Assembly: GCF_010093065.1 (NCBI RefSeq)
Contig: NZ_CP048113.1
Coordinates: forward strand, 1,612,001-1,676,000
DNA length: 64,000 bases
Source: Chitinophaga agri
GTDB lineage: Bacteria; Bacteroidota; Bacteroidia; Chitinophagales; Chitinophagaceae
Direction of reading: 5' to 3'
In this document: positions 27,166-36,677 of the stretch, one piece after another
Position numbering within the stretch: the first letter of the stretch is position 1
Layout of the letters: every line of letters begins with the position of its first letter
Program-made: the position numbers and the translations under genes
The notes under the pieces: generated by a model
The model's input: the letters and a program-made list of their open reading frames with translations, nothing else
Told to the model about the DNA's origin: nothing
The model's database searches: none

Positions 27166-28974
27166 TCACTGATTAACACCAAATGCTTCCCAGCCGGATA
27201 TGGATGGGCGATTACACGTCATTGCCTGCGTTCCGTTCTCAGAGCTGATATAGAGGCCGTTGCTTCCTCTCAGCGAGATCTTGCCGTCCGCATTCACGAC
27301 CCAGTCAAACTTTTCCCAGTCACCGACAGTCAGCCGGTTACAGGTGATGGCCTGTGTGCCATTCTCGGACGATACATATTTGGACTGAGAGCGCAGTGCG
27401 ATCTTACCACCACCGGCATCTTCGACAGTAAAGGTTTCCCATCCTGATGCAGTTGGGCGGTTACAGTTCATGGGCTGTGTACCGTTCTCACTGCTCACGT
27501 ATTGGTTGTTAAACCCTTTCAGGGTGATGTTTTGCCCGATAGGCGCTGTAGTCGTGGTAGCACCAGACCATTTGAAAGTAGCCGCCGTTCCGCCGGGTAA
27601 CGTGTAGTTAAATGACTGGCTGCCCCATTTTACTTTAAAAGAGACATTGGAAGAGCTGTTGTTAAAGGCCAGCAATACCTTTGAGCCATCACTGTTCCTG
27701 AATGCGGTGGTCTGGATGTTCCCCGCACTATTGGAGGAGATACGAACAGCGCCGGGCTGTACAAATTTGGAGACATGTGCGATGATGTAGTACCCTACCC
27801 TTCTGGTAATGGTAGTACCGTCGATCGTTACCGCACCCATTGACACGGTACTGCCACCTGGTGTATGCGGGCCACCCTGGGAATCACTGACCAGGTTCCA
27901 TTCCAGTACAGTCCTGGCCCAGTTGTTTATAGAGCCGATCACTACGTTCTGGATATGCCAGGCCAGGTCGCCGGAAAAGCTACCGTTTTTATCGGTGTAT
28001 TGTTCTGTAAAGTAGACATTCTTATTGGTCGCATTTTTTACCGTGGTCATAGCAGCGATACTGCCCCCATACAGGTGAAATGCGGAGCCGTCCACATAGG
28101 AACTGTTATTAGCTACATATATCGGGAACTCGGTGTTATCGCAGTTATGGTCATAACAGATGATCTTACAATTGAACCCAGCGCCTCTTAATTTCGGACC
28201 GATATAGTCATTGATCAATCCCAGCTGGTTTTCCTTGGTAAGCGTCATGCTGGGCTCATTATGCGGGTTTAATGGTTCATTCTGAGGAGTTATGCCCCAT
28301 ATCTCGATACCCTGTGCCCTCATGGCGTTCATATAATCGAGCCAGTATTGGCCATAGCTTTCGTAGTTTTCAGCTTTCAGGGTCCCTCCTATAAATGAGC
28401 CATTGGTTTTCATCCATCTGGGCGCCGTCCATGGCGTAGCCAGTACTTTGATCGCCGGATTGATGGCCAGGATCTTTTTCAGTATGGGAATGGTGTATGT
28501 GAGGTCCGGGCCGGATAAGCTGAATGCCGCACCATCACGATAGGTGTAGGAATAGTCACTCAGGTCGGTGGCGCCTACGCCTATGCGGACTACTGAAATA
28601 CCTATACCACTGGAGGGGCTGAAGAGTTCATTTAACAATGCACTTTGGGCCGTTGCGGATAGATTGCTGATTAATTTAGCACTCCCCTGGGTGAGCGTAT
28701 ACCCGAACCCGTCGATCGTCTGGTAGGTAGTGCCTTCATTTACAGTGATCGTTGTAGCAGCCGTTCCTGCATCCGGACCGAATGTGACATTACCTTGCTG
28801 TTGCAGCAGCTGGCTTTGGCTGCCGGTAGTTGTCCAGATGCTGACAGATTCGTTGGCCCGGGCCGTTGTACCCGTGTGCTCAGCCTTATCAGACTCATAA
28901 ATGTTCTTTTTACATGCATACAATGCAATACATAGCATGCCCACAGCGGCAAGCCGGAGATAAACTTTTTTCAT
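27166..28974 (-). CDS. GH30 glycosidase lipoprotein with C-terminal beta-trefoil
   Basis: The 602-residue protein is a lipoprotein (lipobox LYAC, Cys21). Residues about 75-475 form the GH30 (beta/alpha)8 barrel plus beta-sandwich. The acid/base is Glu233 in [10 protein letters not shown] and the nucleophile is Glu324 in [11 protein letters not shown]30 members include glucosylceramidases, endo-beta-1,6-glucanases and xylanases; the overall pattern fits the glucosylceramidase/1,6-glucanase branch. Residues about 480-602 contain three similar units of about 40 residues with SSENGTQ-M-CNR-W-F. This is a fascin- or ricin-like beta-trefoil that probably binds glycan. The target is perhaps fungal beta-1,6-glucan, which is inference. 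Confidence 0.88.
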   Translation of the reverse strand: MKKVYLRLAAVGMLCIALYACKKNIYESDKAEHTGTTARANESVSIWTTTGSQSQLLQQQGNVTFGPDAGTAATTITVNEGTTYQTIDGFGYTLTQGSAKLISNLSATAQSALLNELFSPSSGIGISVVRIGVGATDLSDYSYTYRDGAAFSLSGPDLTYTIPILKKILAINPAIKVLATPWTAPRWMKTNGSFIGGTLKAENYESYGQYWLDYMNAMRAQGIEIWGITPQNEPLNPHNEPSMTLTKENQLGLINDYIGPKLRGAGFNCKIICYDHNCDNTEFPIYVANNSSYVDGSAFHLYGGSIAAMTTVKNATNKNVYFTEQYTDKNGSFSGDLAWHIQNVVIGSINNWARTVLEWNLVSDSQGGPHTPGGSTVSMGAVTIDGTTITRRVGYYIIAHVSKFVQPGAVRISSNSAGNIQTTAFRNSDGSKVLLAFNNSSSNVSFKVKWGSQSFNYTLPGGTAATFKWSGATTTTAPIGQNITLKGFNNQYVSSENGTQPMNCNRPTASGWETFTVEDAGGGKIALRSQSKYVSSENGTQAITCNRLTVGDWEKFDWVVNADGKISLRGSNGLYISSENGTQAMTCNRPSISGWEAFGVNQ

Positions 28975-29526
28975 TTTGTGGATTTTTACTGGTTTTAAGG
29001 TGGCTGATCTGATGTTAGCTCATGTAAGGATTTCTAAGCCATAGGTGCGATTGTTTATGGTTAATGCGTATACAATAGTTTCATAATCGTGGGTGCCGGG
29101 GCAAGAGCAGCGTACAGATAGAACTCCCCGGATCAGGATAAACAGTTGGTTAGGCTGTTTACCGTATGCTCAAATTTATAGAAATATCAGGCAATAAAAC
29201 AAACAAATATTGATACAAACAGCTGATTATCAGACAACCACAAATATTTTAATTCACTTAAGACACATGTTAGGGAAAGGAACAGCTATTGAAAAACATC
29301 ACTTTAGCGAGGGAGATCTTTATAGCAATGAGATGGCTAATACACTTAAAAAACATTCAACTTATTGCTCCGGGAGGAATCAACGGGTCGTTATCTGTTA
29401 AACTTTTCTGTTATTTAGCTATGCTGGCAGATACATTGCGGCATCTATGCCTGCGGGACCTGGATGGTCAGCATGTTACCATTTGGCACGCTTTTTTTAC
29501 ATTCCCTCACCATAACAAACCTAAGT
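28975..29526. other. Long AT-rich intergenic region
   Basis: No convincing gene, tRNA or repeat is visible in these roughly 550 bases. Short open frames here lack codon structure and start context. It separates the GH30 gene from the divergent response regulator and presumably holds both promoters. Confidence 0.5.
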
Positions 29527-29919
29527 ATGAAAACAAAAACCCACAAAGTATTGATCATTGAAGACGAAGGAGACCTGTGCCTGTTGTTAAACATACTACT
29601 CGAAGGTACAGGAACGGAAGTAGAACATGTGCAAAGCATTGCTAAAGCTGAGGAATATCTTCTACACACGATACCTTCTTTAATCATATTAGATAATCGC
29701 CTGCCCGATGGCTTCGGTATCGATTTCCTTGGCTTCGTAAAAGAAGAACATCCTTCGATAAAAGTGATCATGATCTCTGGTGTGGATGCTGCCGCCCAGG
29801 ATGTGGCATTGGAGAATGGCGCTGACGCATTTCTGAGAAAGCCATTCACCAAAGCACAGCTCCATCAGGCAGTTACGGAGTTGCTGAATAAAGAAGCGTC
29901 AGTTACATCGGCATTCTAA
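29527..29919 (+). CDS. Single-domain response regulator
   Basis: The 130-residue protein is a lone CheY-like receiver. The acidic pair is Glu12-Asp13 in LIIEDEGD, the phospho-acceptor is Asp56 in IILDNRLPDG, the switch Ser is Ser84 in VIMISG, and the conserved Lys is Lys105 in FLRKPF. There is no output domain. The ATG at 29527 is chosen because the in-frame sequence before it does not look like receiver-domain sequence. No histidine kinase is nearby, so it is an orphan, acting by protein-protein contact or as a phosphorelay intermediate. Confidence 0.9.
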   Translation: MKTKTHKVLIIEDEGDLCLLLNILLEGTGTEVEHVQSIAKAEEYLLHTIPSLIILDNRLPDGFGIDFLGFVKEEHPSIKVIMISGVDAAAQDVALENGADAFLRKPFTKAQLHQAVTELLNKEASVTSAF

Positions 29920-30043
29920 ACGCTCCTGCACTGCTTCATTGTAACTACTAGCTGGCAGGTCGTCGATAATAACACTGATAGTCAGATTTTCGTTCCAGGG
30001 CAATGTTCTTATTTTAATAGTAGCGTTGCTCTGGAATTTGTGA

Positions 30044-30529
30044 TCACTCCTCACGTTGTTTCCATTTCAATTTTTTCTCTTTATAAAGAGGGTTTTGCTC
30101 GGCCATTTTCCATTTCTCATAGAATATGGCAGCTGCGATGGCTTTTTCGGGATCGCCGGTGCCCTTTTCATTCAGTCGATAGTTTTGGGACTTATCATAT
30201 TTAACCCCTCCCTTATAATTCGTGTAACGTCTTGCGCGTGTGAATCCCATTTGAAGGAATTTCCTTGCCATATCAGCCCCTACAAAGTCATCCTCTTGCA
30301 GATAACCGAGAAATAACTCATGTATTTTGTCGCTACTTTCCCTGGCGGCAGATCGATCTTTAAAACGCCAGTAGGGTAAAATCTCGCTTTTATATGGCTC
30401 ACAGATCAGTACTCCCTGCTCTCCTTTTCCGATCCTGTACAACGCAGGATTTTTCCTGTAATCAATATCGCGGCGCCATGAATAGCTTTGCTTATTAAAA
30501 CTGAGATATGACGGTTTACGTTCAGGCAT
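30044..30529 (-). CDS. DUF4385 domain-containing protein
   Basis: The 161-residue soluble protein matches DUF4385, a family of unknown function found in bacteria and some viruses. Landmarks are DYRKNPALYRIGKGEQGVL, EPYKSEILPYWRFKD, ARESSDKIHELFLGY, FVGADMARKFLQMGFTRARR and DPEKAIAAAIFYEKW. The start at 30529 (MPERKPSYLSFN) fits the family. An upstream in-frame Met at 30613 would add 28 unconserved residues. It is monocistronic. Confidence 0.85.
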   Translation of the reverse strand: MPERKPSYLSFNKQSYSWRRDIDYRKNPALYRIGKGEQGVLICEPYKSEILPYWRFKDRSAARESSDKIHELFLGYLQEDDFVGADMARKFLQMGFTRARRYTNYKGGVKYDKSQNYRLNEKGTGDPEKAIAAAIFYEKWKMAEQNPLYKEKKLKWKQREE

Positions 30530-30917
30530 ATAAGTGCATTGCTGATTAGCGATATACTCTTTTAAGACAATTGTACAATAACTGAACCGAACGTCTTTAT
30601 ACGAGGCATTCAAACCATATTATACGAAGGATCAGTCCGGAATATTACCTACTGTAACTGCCAACTTATCAGGTTGAGATATGCCGTTCTTACCAGCCTT
30701 AAAATATTTGCAAAACTCAAAATAAAATATTTAAATTTGAGGGATATCACTTAAACCCAAACCCAAACATACCATAAGTAAAACTTCAGATTCCCTAAGC
30801 ACTAGTTGATCACATTAATATCCTATATGTAGCAATGTATTGCCATCAGGTGATCGGTATTACCTATTGTAAATCCTCCAACAATAACCTATAGTTTCAC
30901 CCTATTAACATTCCCTC
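30530..30917. other. AT-rich intergenic region upstream of the MACPF gene
   Basis: No gene or clear hairpin is visible. The region contains short repeats of the type cccaaac only. It must contain the promoter of the MACPF lipoprotein gene. Confidence 0.45.
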
Positions 30918-32291
30918 ATGCAATTCAGACACGCAGTTAAACTTGCAACTTTTGCAGGCATCCTGGCCGTTACAGGTTGCGCCAAGAAAGAGCAGCTATC
31001 CAAATCAGAAACCCTAGATCGTCCTGTCACTCAGCTTTCTGCCGGGGATGGAAAAAACGATCTCTTAGGATACGGTTATGACGCGACCGGAGAATATGCC
31101 AATTCCAGTGCATCCAGGTTCTCAGTGATTAATGTAGATGCATTAAGAAGCGCCGAACCACTCCGGGTTGAGTGGGATCTTTCCAGTACGCAGGAAGGCT
31201 TTTTAACTTCAGGCGAGAATGCAAAATCTTACCTCGAAAAAAAATCCACAAAAGTGAAAGCCGGTGTGGACGTTCCACTCTTTAAGGCTTCTGTGGAAAC
31301 GTCATTTAGCGGCACTGATGCTTTTAATACAAAGTTTATTTACAGCAGCTATGATCTGGTGATCAAGCAAAAAAGAGTAAAAGTTAATGCTGATATAGCA
31401 CTGTTGAAGCAGTATCTACAGCCCACCTTTCTGGCGGACATCCAGAGTAAAACCCCGGCTCAGATCGTTGCTGCTTATGGCACCCATGTGCTAACTGATG
31501 TTATACTGGGCGCTAAACTGGAAGTAAAGTATCAATCTGAATCGATAGCCAGTGAAAGAACAAGATCTTCTGAGATAGGTCTCGACGTTGGATTAAAAAA
31601 GCTTTTTAATATAACTGCCGGACTTAACTACAGTTACAGCGAAGAAGAAAAAAATTCAAATATTAACCAGCGCCTTCATTTCAGAACTGTGGGCGGAGAG
31701 CCTTCAAAAGCAATTTTGGGAACAGTGAATCTCACTACCGGAACACCAACTATTGACATCACCGGCTGGCAGGGAAGTTCGACACTGGACAATGCGGAAC
31801 TGATAGATTTCGGAGAAAATGGGCTGTTACCACTGTATGAGATGATAGAAGATCCGGTAAAGAAAGACGAAGTCAGAAGCTATATTATACAGTATCTGAA
31901 TGACCGTGCCGCAGTATTGGTCCCTCAGAAGATCTATGTAAAGATTGAAGCAAATAATATAGTACCACATTTCTATTTTGACTCCTATTGGAATGACGTA
32001 AAAGTCGGGGACCAGTATCTTGTATTCTACAGTGAGGATAGGGTTACCCCTGCCGTATTCAGAGGTAACGTTAGCTTCCGGTATAACATCGTGCACGAAG
32101 ACGGAACCGATATCTGGAGGCTCGGTGAGATACAGAACTGGTGGATTCAGAATCAGCACCGGGTATTTATTTCAAGAGCATTTATTTCAGCTGCAGGCAA
32201 CAGAAGACATCCCTGGGCGGAAATGATGTTTGAGATCCTGCCGGGAAATGGTTATGAACCTATCAATATCCAGCTGGATCCTCGTCCATAA
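30918..32291 (+). CDS. MACPF (membrane attack complex/perforin) domain lipoprotein
   Basis: The 457-residue protein has a lipoprotein signal (lipobox VTGC, Cys21). Its MACPF domain spans about residues 45-330. The family signature YGTHVLTDVILGA is at 187-199 (Y187-G-T-H190), followed by amphipathic hairpin-like segments. A C-terminal beta domain of about 120 residues starts near VPQKIYVKIEANN and may be a membrane or receptor-targeting module. In Bacteroidota, secreted MACPF proteins such as BSAP-1 kill related strains by pore formation; others are of unknown role. It is single, and no dedicated immunity gene is evident next to it. Confidence 0.85.
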   Translation: MQFRHAVKLATFAGILAVTGCAKKEQLSKSETLDRPVTQLSAGDGKNDLLGYGYDATGEYANSSASRFSVINVDALRSAEPLRVEWDLSSTQEGFLTSGENAKSYLEKKSTKVKAGVDVPLFKASVETSFSGTDAFNTKFIYSSYDLVIKQKRVKVNADIALLKQYLQPTFLADIQSKTPAQIVAAYGTHVLTDVILGAKLEVKYQSESIASERTRSSEIGLDVGLKKLFNITAGLNYSYSEEEKNSNINQRLHFRTVGGEPSKAILGTVNLTTGTPTIDITGWQGSSTLDNAELIDFGENGLLPLYEMIEDPVKKDEVRSYIIQYLNDRAAVLVPQKIYVKIEANNIVPHFYFDSYWNDVKVGDQYLVFYSEDRVTPAVFRGNVSFRYNIVHEDGTDIWRLGEIQNWWIQNQHRVFISRAFISAAGNRRHPWAEMMFEILPGNGYEPINIQLDPRP

Positions 32292-32359
32292 TGTAGTTCC
32301 GGCATTAAGCGTATAGTGTAAAATAATACTTACGCAACCGTTTGTGGTTAAGTGATATC

Positions 32360-32410
32360 AAACAGTAAAAGGGGCGTCTCCAACTTATGAGACGCCCTTT
32401 TTACTGTTTA
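32360..32410. terminator. Long bidirectional terminator
   Basis: A stem of about 20 bp (aaacagtaaaaggggcgtct and its complement) with an eight-base loop lies between the convergent MACPF and MORN-like genes. A and T tracts are built into the stem base. Confidence 0.85.
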
Positions 32411-32563
32411 ATGAATATTGCCAGATAGCGTGGGCATATCACCGGCATATATTATAACTGAAACAATTTGTTTTCAGCCCTATATACATGAGATGGATCG
32501 CTCACCCCTCCGCGCTGAGTTAATATCATTTAAGCGTATGGATTTAGACAAGAAAAAGTAATG

Positions 32564-34816
32564 TTATTTAGCTGCCAGTTGCTGTAATGCCAACGTCGTG
32601 CCTGGCAATCCATAGGCGTCCAGTACTTCTTTGTGATTCACGAAAACGACATCCCGGTCCATTACTTCCGCCATTGCAAACAAGGCTTGTTTTTGAATGG
32701 GACTAATTTTTTTGAATGCTGATGCTGTAGGGAACAATATCGTGCATATGGCATCCAGCAGCGTTGCCTGTTTCAGCGAATTTACATGTGGCAGCATTTC
32801 TATAATGGGTACAATATTCTCTCTCAACACATCTGGTTTTGCAAAGTCCAGTACCATCAGCATGTATTCCTGTGCATCATAATCTCCCATGTAAGGATGC
32901 AGTGCATTAAAGTTCTCCTCAAAAGGAACGGGATCAGCAAAGGCGTTAACTATTTCTATCAGCCATTTATCCTGTGCCTGCTTTTTAGTAGCCATCACAA
33001 GTTGTAGCGCCAGTATGAGCCTGATGAACTTATCACTGGCTGTATCCAGCAAGGCGGAAAACTCGCGGACCAACCTTTCTTCCTGCTTCGTGCGCAGGTA
33101 CAATTCGCCGAGTGTGAACAAGGCATAGCTTCTTTTAGTAAAAGAGTTCTCCTGATTTGTCCACTGCTGGTGGAAGAATGTTGCTGTCGAATTACTTTCC
33201 CGACCTGCATGCAATAGCATGTAGTACGCTTTTAAGGCCACGGCATCATTCGTATCGTTAGCGCTGTCCAGCAGTTCCGGCTGTGCGTCTGAAAAAGCTT
33301 TTACCAGCTGTTTATAAAACTTCTTATAATCTTCGATACCCGGAAGCGCCAGTATGGAAAAGATGAAGTTCATCAGCCGGGAATAGATCACAGGGACATT
33401 TTTGTAATGATGGCGACACCTGGCGATGATTGTAGCCACCTTATAGGTCGCTTCGTAAATGCTGCCCTGGTGTTCTATTTCCAACCAGATGTGATCTGCA
33501 GCTATCGACGCTACTGCTTCGTCCCCGGCAAACAGGGCATTGATATAGACAGGAAGTTTATCCCCTCCATACATTGCCACGTCCACTTCTGTCCATTCAA
33601 TTTTTTTCAGTTCTTTCTCAAGGAATGCCGGTACGGGCAATGCGGCCAACCGTTGCTCTTTCTCCTGTACTGCGTGTTGCTTTTTGAAGGCAGTGGCAGA
33701 CAATTCAAAGTCGGTTTCAGCGGTGGTTGGTGTAAAATCTGCGTACGGGGTAAGAAACGCTGAACACGCAGCATCTTTTTTAAATTTCCCTTCATCATCC
33801 ACGACTATTGTCAATACCACTTTTCCATTTTCATGGTATTCCCATCTACCGCTATCGTTATCGTTCGATACGTATGCTATCATCACACTACCGTCAGGAT
33901 AATAATAATGTACATTGATCTTGTCACCTGTGAGGTCGGATTCATAAGAGAGGATATCGTTATAATACCTTTTCGTGTGCTGCTCTCCGATCTTCTCTAT
34001 TCGTAACGAGTAGAGTTGTTTACCGGTTTGGTCGAAGAAGGTGTAGGTACGATCTTTATTTTCATTTACGGCACGTATAGTTTCTTTAACGACCGGAGGG
34101 GTGATGTTCTCATAAAAATAGCTGGTCAGCGTTTGATCGCCGGGGCCATTTATAATGGATTGATAGCGTTGTTCATTGCGGTATTGATGTTCTTCCAGCA
34201 CCTGGAAAGTAGTGTGGTGGTATACACGTTTTACGATCAGATTGCCCAGCTCATCCCATTCCTCATAATCATCAATAAACTTTCCTGTTGATCCGTTGAT
34301 CTGTCCGGCTACCCAGCAGCTTTTTCGATTATGGGTAAGAGAACTGTGCACGAAATGGGCGCGTGCTGGTACACTGGCAGGCCGGGGAGGTAAAGGCTCC
34401 CCCATGACGGAGACCGGTTGGCGTTCCTTGTTGAAATAACGCTGAGCGTTATAGACAGCTTCTTCCTCCGTGTAGTCGAATTCGACGATCCATACATTAG
34501 GGTTGTCATGGCCATCCCCTGCCGGAAAGGGTTCTGTAGAAGGGTTTTCGCTTTTAATCCAGCGGTAAGTACCTTTCCATTGGTGGCCGCCGTACCAGTC
34601 GCCTTCCTGTGAAACAGTGCCATCGGGATGATAACCAGTGCACCTGAAGGGAGGATGACCGTCCCTGTAATCGATAGTACCGGTTAGGTGTCCGTCTGCA
34701 TGCCATGCCTGCCAGCGACTTATTTTTTGATTTGCTGAGTTGTATTGTCCAAGTTCCCATTGGTTGTCTTCGGGATTCCAGTTCGCGTTAGCCGGAACTG
34801 TGTCGGGTCTTTTCAT
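32564..34816 (-). CDS. Large protein with MORN/YwqK-like repeats and helical C-terminal half
   Basis: The 750-residue protein has no signal peptide. Residues 1-340 contain repeated short beta-hairpin units of the MORN/YwqK type, with G-x-x-x-x-W/Y-x-x-x-G-x-x-G patterns (GHLTGTIDYRDGHPPFRCTG; DGTVSQEGDWYGG; YYYPDGSVMIAYVSND). Residues about 395-750 look all-helical with HEAT-like pairs (FLEKELKKIEWTEVDV ... VNSLKQATLLDAICTILFP). I do not recognise a named family. YwqK-type repeats are common in bacterial polymorphic-toxin neighbourhoods as immunity or scaffold proteins, but no toxin is adjacent here. The function is unknown. Confidence 0.7.
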   Translation of the reverse strand: MKRPDTVPANANWNPEDNQWELGQYNSANQKISRWQAWHADGHLTGTIDYRDGHPPFRCTGYHPDGTVSQEGDWYGGHQWKGTYRWIKSENPSTEPFPAGDGHDNPNVWIVEFDYTEEEAVYNAQRYFNKERQPVSVMGEPLPPRPASVPARAHFVHSSLTHNRKSCWVAGQINGSTGKFIDDYEEWDELGNLIVKRVYHHTTFQVLEEHQYRNEQRYQSIINGPGDQTLTSYFYENITPPVVKETIRAVNENKDRTYTFFDQTGKQLYSLRIEKIGEQHTKRYYNDILSYESDLTGDKINVHYYYPDGSVMIAYVSNDNDSGRWEYHENGKVVLTIVVDDEGKFKKDAACSAFLTPYADFTPTTAETDFELSATAFKKQHAVQEKEQRLAALPVPAFLEKELKKIEWTEVDVAMYGGDKLPVYINALFAGDEAVASIAADHIWLEIEHQGSIYEATYKVATIIARCRHHYKNVPVIYSRLMNFIFSILALPGIEDYKKFYKQLVKAFSDAQPELLDSANDTNDAVALKAYYMLLHAGRESNSTATFFHQQWTNQENSFTKRSYALFTLGELYLRTKQEERLVREFSALLDTASDKFIRLILALQLVMATKKQAQDKWLIEIVNAFADPVPFEENFNALHPYMGDYDAQEYMLMVLDFAKPDVLRENIVPIIEMLPHVNSLKQATLLDAICTILFPTASAFKKISPIQKQALFAMAEVMDRDVVFVNHKEVLDAYGLPGTTLALQQLAAK

Positions 34817-34949
34817 CGTAATGGCTAATGGTTGCGGTAAATTTATGTAAATTATTCAATGTGTTATAGCAGGTACAAATTCGAACCAGTTGTTACCGAT
34901 TTTTAGTACGTTGATTCCCACCGGGAACAAGTAAAATTGAAGATGAGTT

Positions 34950-36365
34950 TTAGCGTTCTCCGCGTTTAAGAGATGTAAACAGTTCCATCTCATAAATCGA
35001 ATATCCTCTTTTCCCTGTCGCCTTTTCTTTCAAATTCAGTTTCACAAACCTAACATTTGTTGAAGAGATATCAAATACTTCCTTTCCCCCATGACCGTCA
35101 ACAACGGATTTTATGATGGTCCACTTTTTACCGTCAACAGATCCTAAGACATCGTAATGCTTTGCGTAAGAGGCTTCCCAGTTAATAAGCATCCTGCCTA
35201 ATGAATATTCTTTCTTAAGGTCGAGTATCACCTCCGCCTGTTCGCAATTGCGGCTGGACCACCTGCTCCCGGCATCTCCATCAATAATATTCCGTATATC
35301 AAACATTTTATTGGTGTTTTCCGAGGCGGTACCTTGTATAGAATTACCATAATAACCGGCTATATTACCGGTACCATCCCTGACTATCGATAGGAGTACT
35401 TCTTTAGCCGTAACATGTCCTTTCTTATTTTTTACAGAGATGTTAAAAGGGGCGGATCCCACTTTTCCATCAAGGACTAAATCTTTTCCTGATGTAATTT
35501 TGTACAACGAATCCGGATTGTCTATTGAATGAATAAGCAAACCGCTATCCAATACTATTGATGTGTTAACGAAATCTTTGTATATGAGCTCTCTATCAGA
35601 TATAACCGGAATTTTATCCGAATAAATTAACGGATAACCGATTAACCATCTTGTACCATTCTTCAACAACTCCTGATACCCCGGATTTCTCTTGGCGCGA
35701 ATATCATGACCAAGCGTAAGGCTCATTACCTTGCCTTTTCCTATAGGATGCCACCACATCACGGGGTGATTCTCCGCCCTGGCAATCACTTCGATATTCG
35801 TCGTAGACGGTTGGAAGTAATAGAGCTCATCTTCAGTGTCAAAATCTTTTACAGCCCTGGATACTGGATGTTCCGAAGAATCCCTGAACCTATACTTATA
35901 TCCCCAGAGTTCTTCATTGCTTGTATAAACACGATATACCGAAGGATCTGTGGATGGTCCTCCTATAAAGATCCCTCCTATAAATTCTTCATATCTGTCC
36001 CAATTCAGAAAATTCAGCATACCACAATGTAATGTCATAAACGATTTTCCTCCTGCTACAAAATCATATACAGCCTTCAACTCATCATTCGTGGGATCAA
36101 GAAACAGGGAATTACAAATCAGCAGATCGTATTGTTTTAGGTACCGGGTGTTTAAATTTAAAAGATCCGAGGTAGTGTCTACATCAACTATGCCATGAAG
36201 GATCTTTATCACTTCCTCATTATGAAATTCATGCACCCACGGCGGATAAATACCCTTTGGTACGGGTACGTTACCGTTGCCCGTCAGGATAAGTGCTTTA
36301 GATTGCGCGTACGAATTGCTGGTAAAGCCGCAGATGATGATGAAAAATAAGATCTGTTTAAGCAT
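34950..36365 (-). CDS. ThuA-domain protein with C-terminal F5/8 type C (discoidin) domain
   Basis: The 471-residue secreted protein has a signal peptide (ending near SYAQ, residue 21). A ThuA-like (trehalose-utilisation/DJ-1-like) domain spans about 22-245, with LNFLNWDRYEEFIGGIFIGG and NHPVMWWHPIGKGKVMSLTLGHD. A beta-linker (about 250-340) leads to a discoidin-like beta-sandwich (about 350-470), with RWSSRNCEQAEVILDLKKEY and NVRFVKLNL. ThuA domains are linked to sugar metabolism, and discoidin domains bind glycans. A periplasmic or extracellular carbohydrate role is inferred. It is divergent from the STAND nuclease gene. Confidence 0.85.
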   Translation of the reverse strand: MLKQILFFIIICGFTSNSYAQSKALILTGNGNVPVPKGIYPPWVHEFHNEEVIKILHGIVDVDTTSDLLNLNTRYLKQYDLLICNSLFLDPTNDELKAVYDFVAGGKSFMTLHCGMLNFLNWDRYEEFIGGIFIGGPSTDPSVYRVYTSNEELWGYKYRFRDSSEHPVSRAVKDFDTEDELYYFQPSTTNIEVIARAENHPVMWWHPIGKGKVMSLTLGHDIRAKRNPGYQELLKNGTRWLIGYPLIYSDKIPVISDRELIYKDFVNTSIVLDSGLLIHSIDNPDSLYKITSGKDLVLDGKVGSAPFNISVKNKKGHVTAKEVLLSIVRDGTGNIAGYYGNSIQGTASENTNKMFDIRNIIDGDAGSRWSSRNCEQAEVILDLKKEYSLGRMLINWEASYAKHYDVLGSVDGKKWTIIKSVVDGHGGKEVFDISSTNVRFVKLNLKEKATGKRGYSIYEMELFTSLKRGER

Positions 36366-36677
36366 CTAATGTCGATCTGGGTTAAAAAAACAATTTATCT
36401 AAAATCGAAATTTTTTCTGATATCCCCAACTTGACTTAATATCATGACAAGAACAATGCCTGCTATATTTAGCCCAAATAACCACTATATAGCTCTTGCT
36501 GCCAGGAAACCCGATACTCTTTTTACCTAACTAATGATGTCACATACAGCAATCTATTTGTTAAATTGTGATAGATTAGCCATTTGACCGAAAGACTGGA
36601 TATCGTGAAAACCTTTCCCCGGATAAAGAATCCCTGAAACAGCGAAACAATTTGTTAAGTAAATAGCATGCATCATA
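36366..36677. other. AT-rich divergent promoter region of the island
   Basis: These 312 bases separate the ThuA gene from the STAND gene. No operator, repeat or tRNA fragment is clear. Base composition drops to AT-rich here and stays so until the tRNA at 41624. Confidence 0.45.

Noticed and set aside
29210..29561. Small frames upstream of the response regulator
   Set aside because: They lack coding pattern; the second overlaps the start of the true regulator in another frame.
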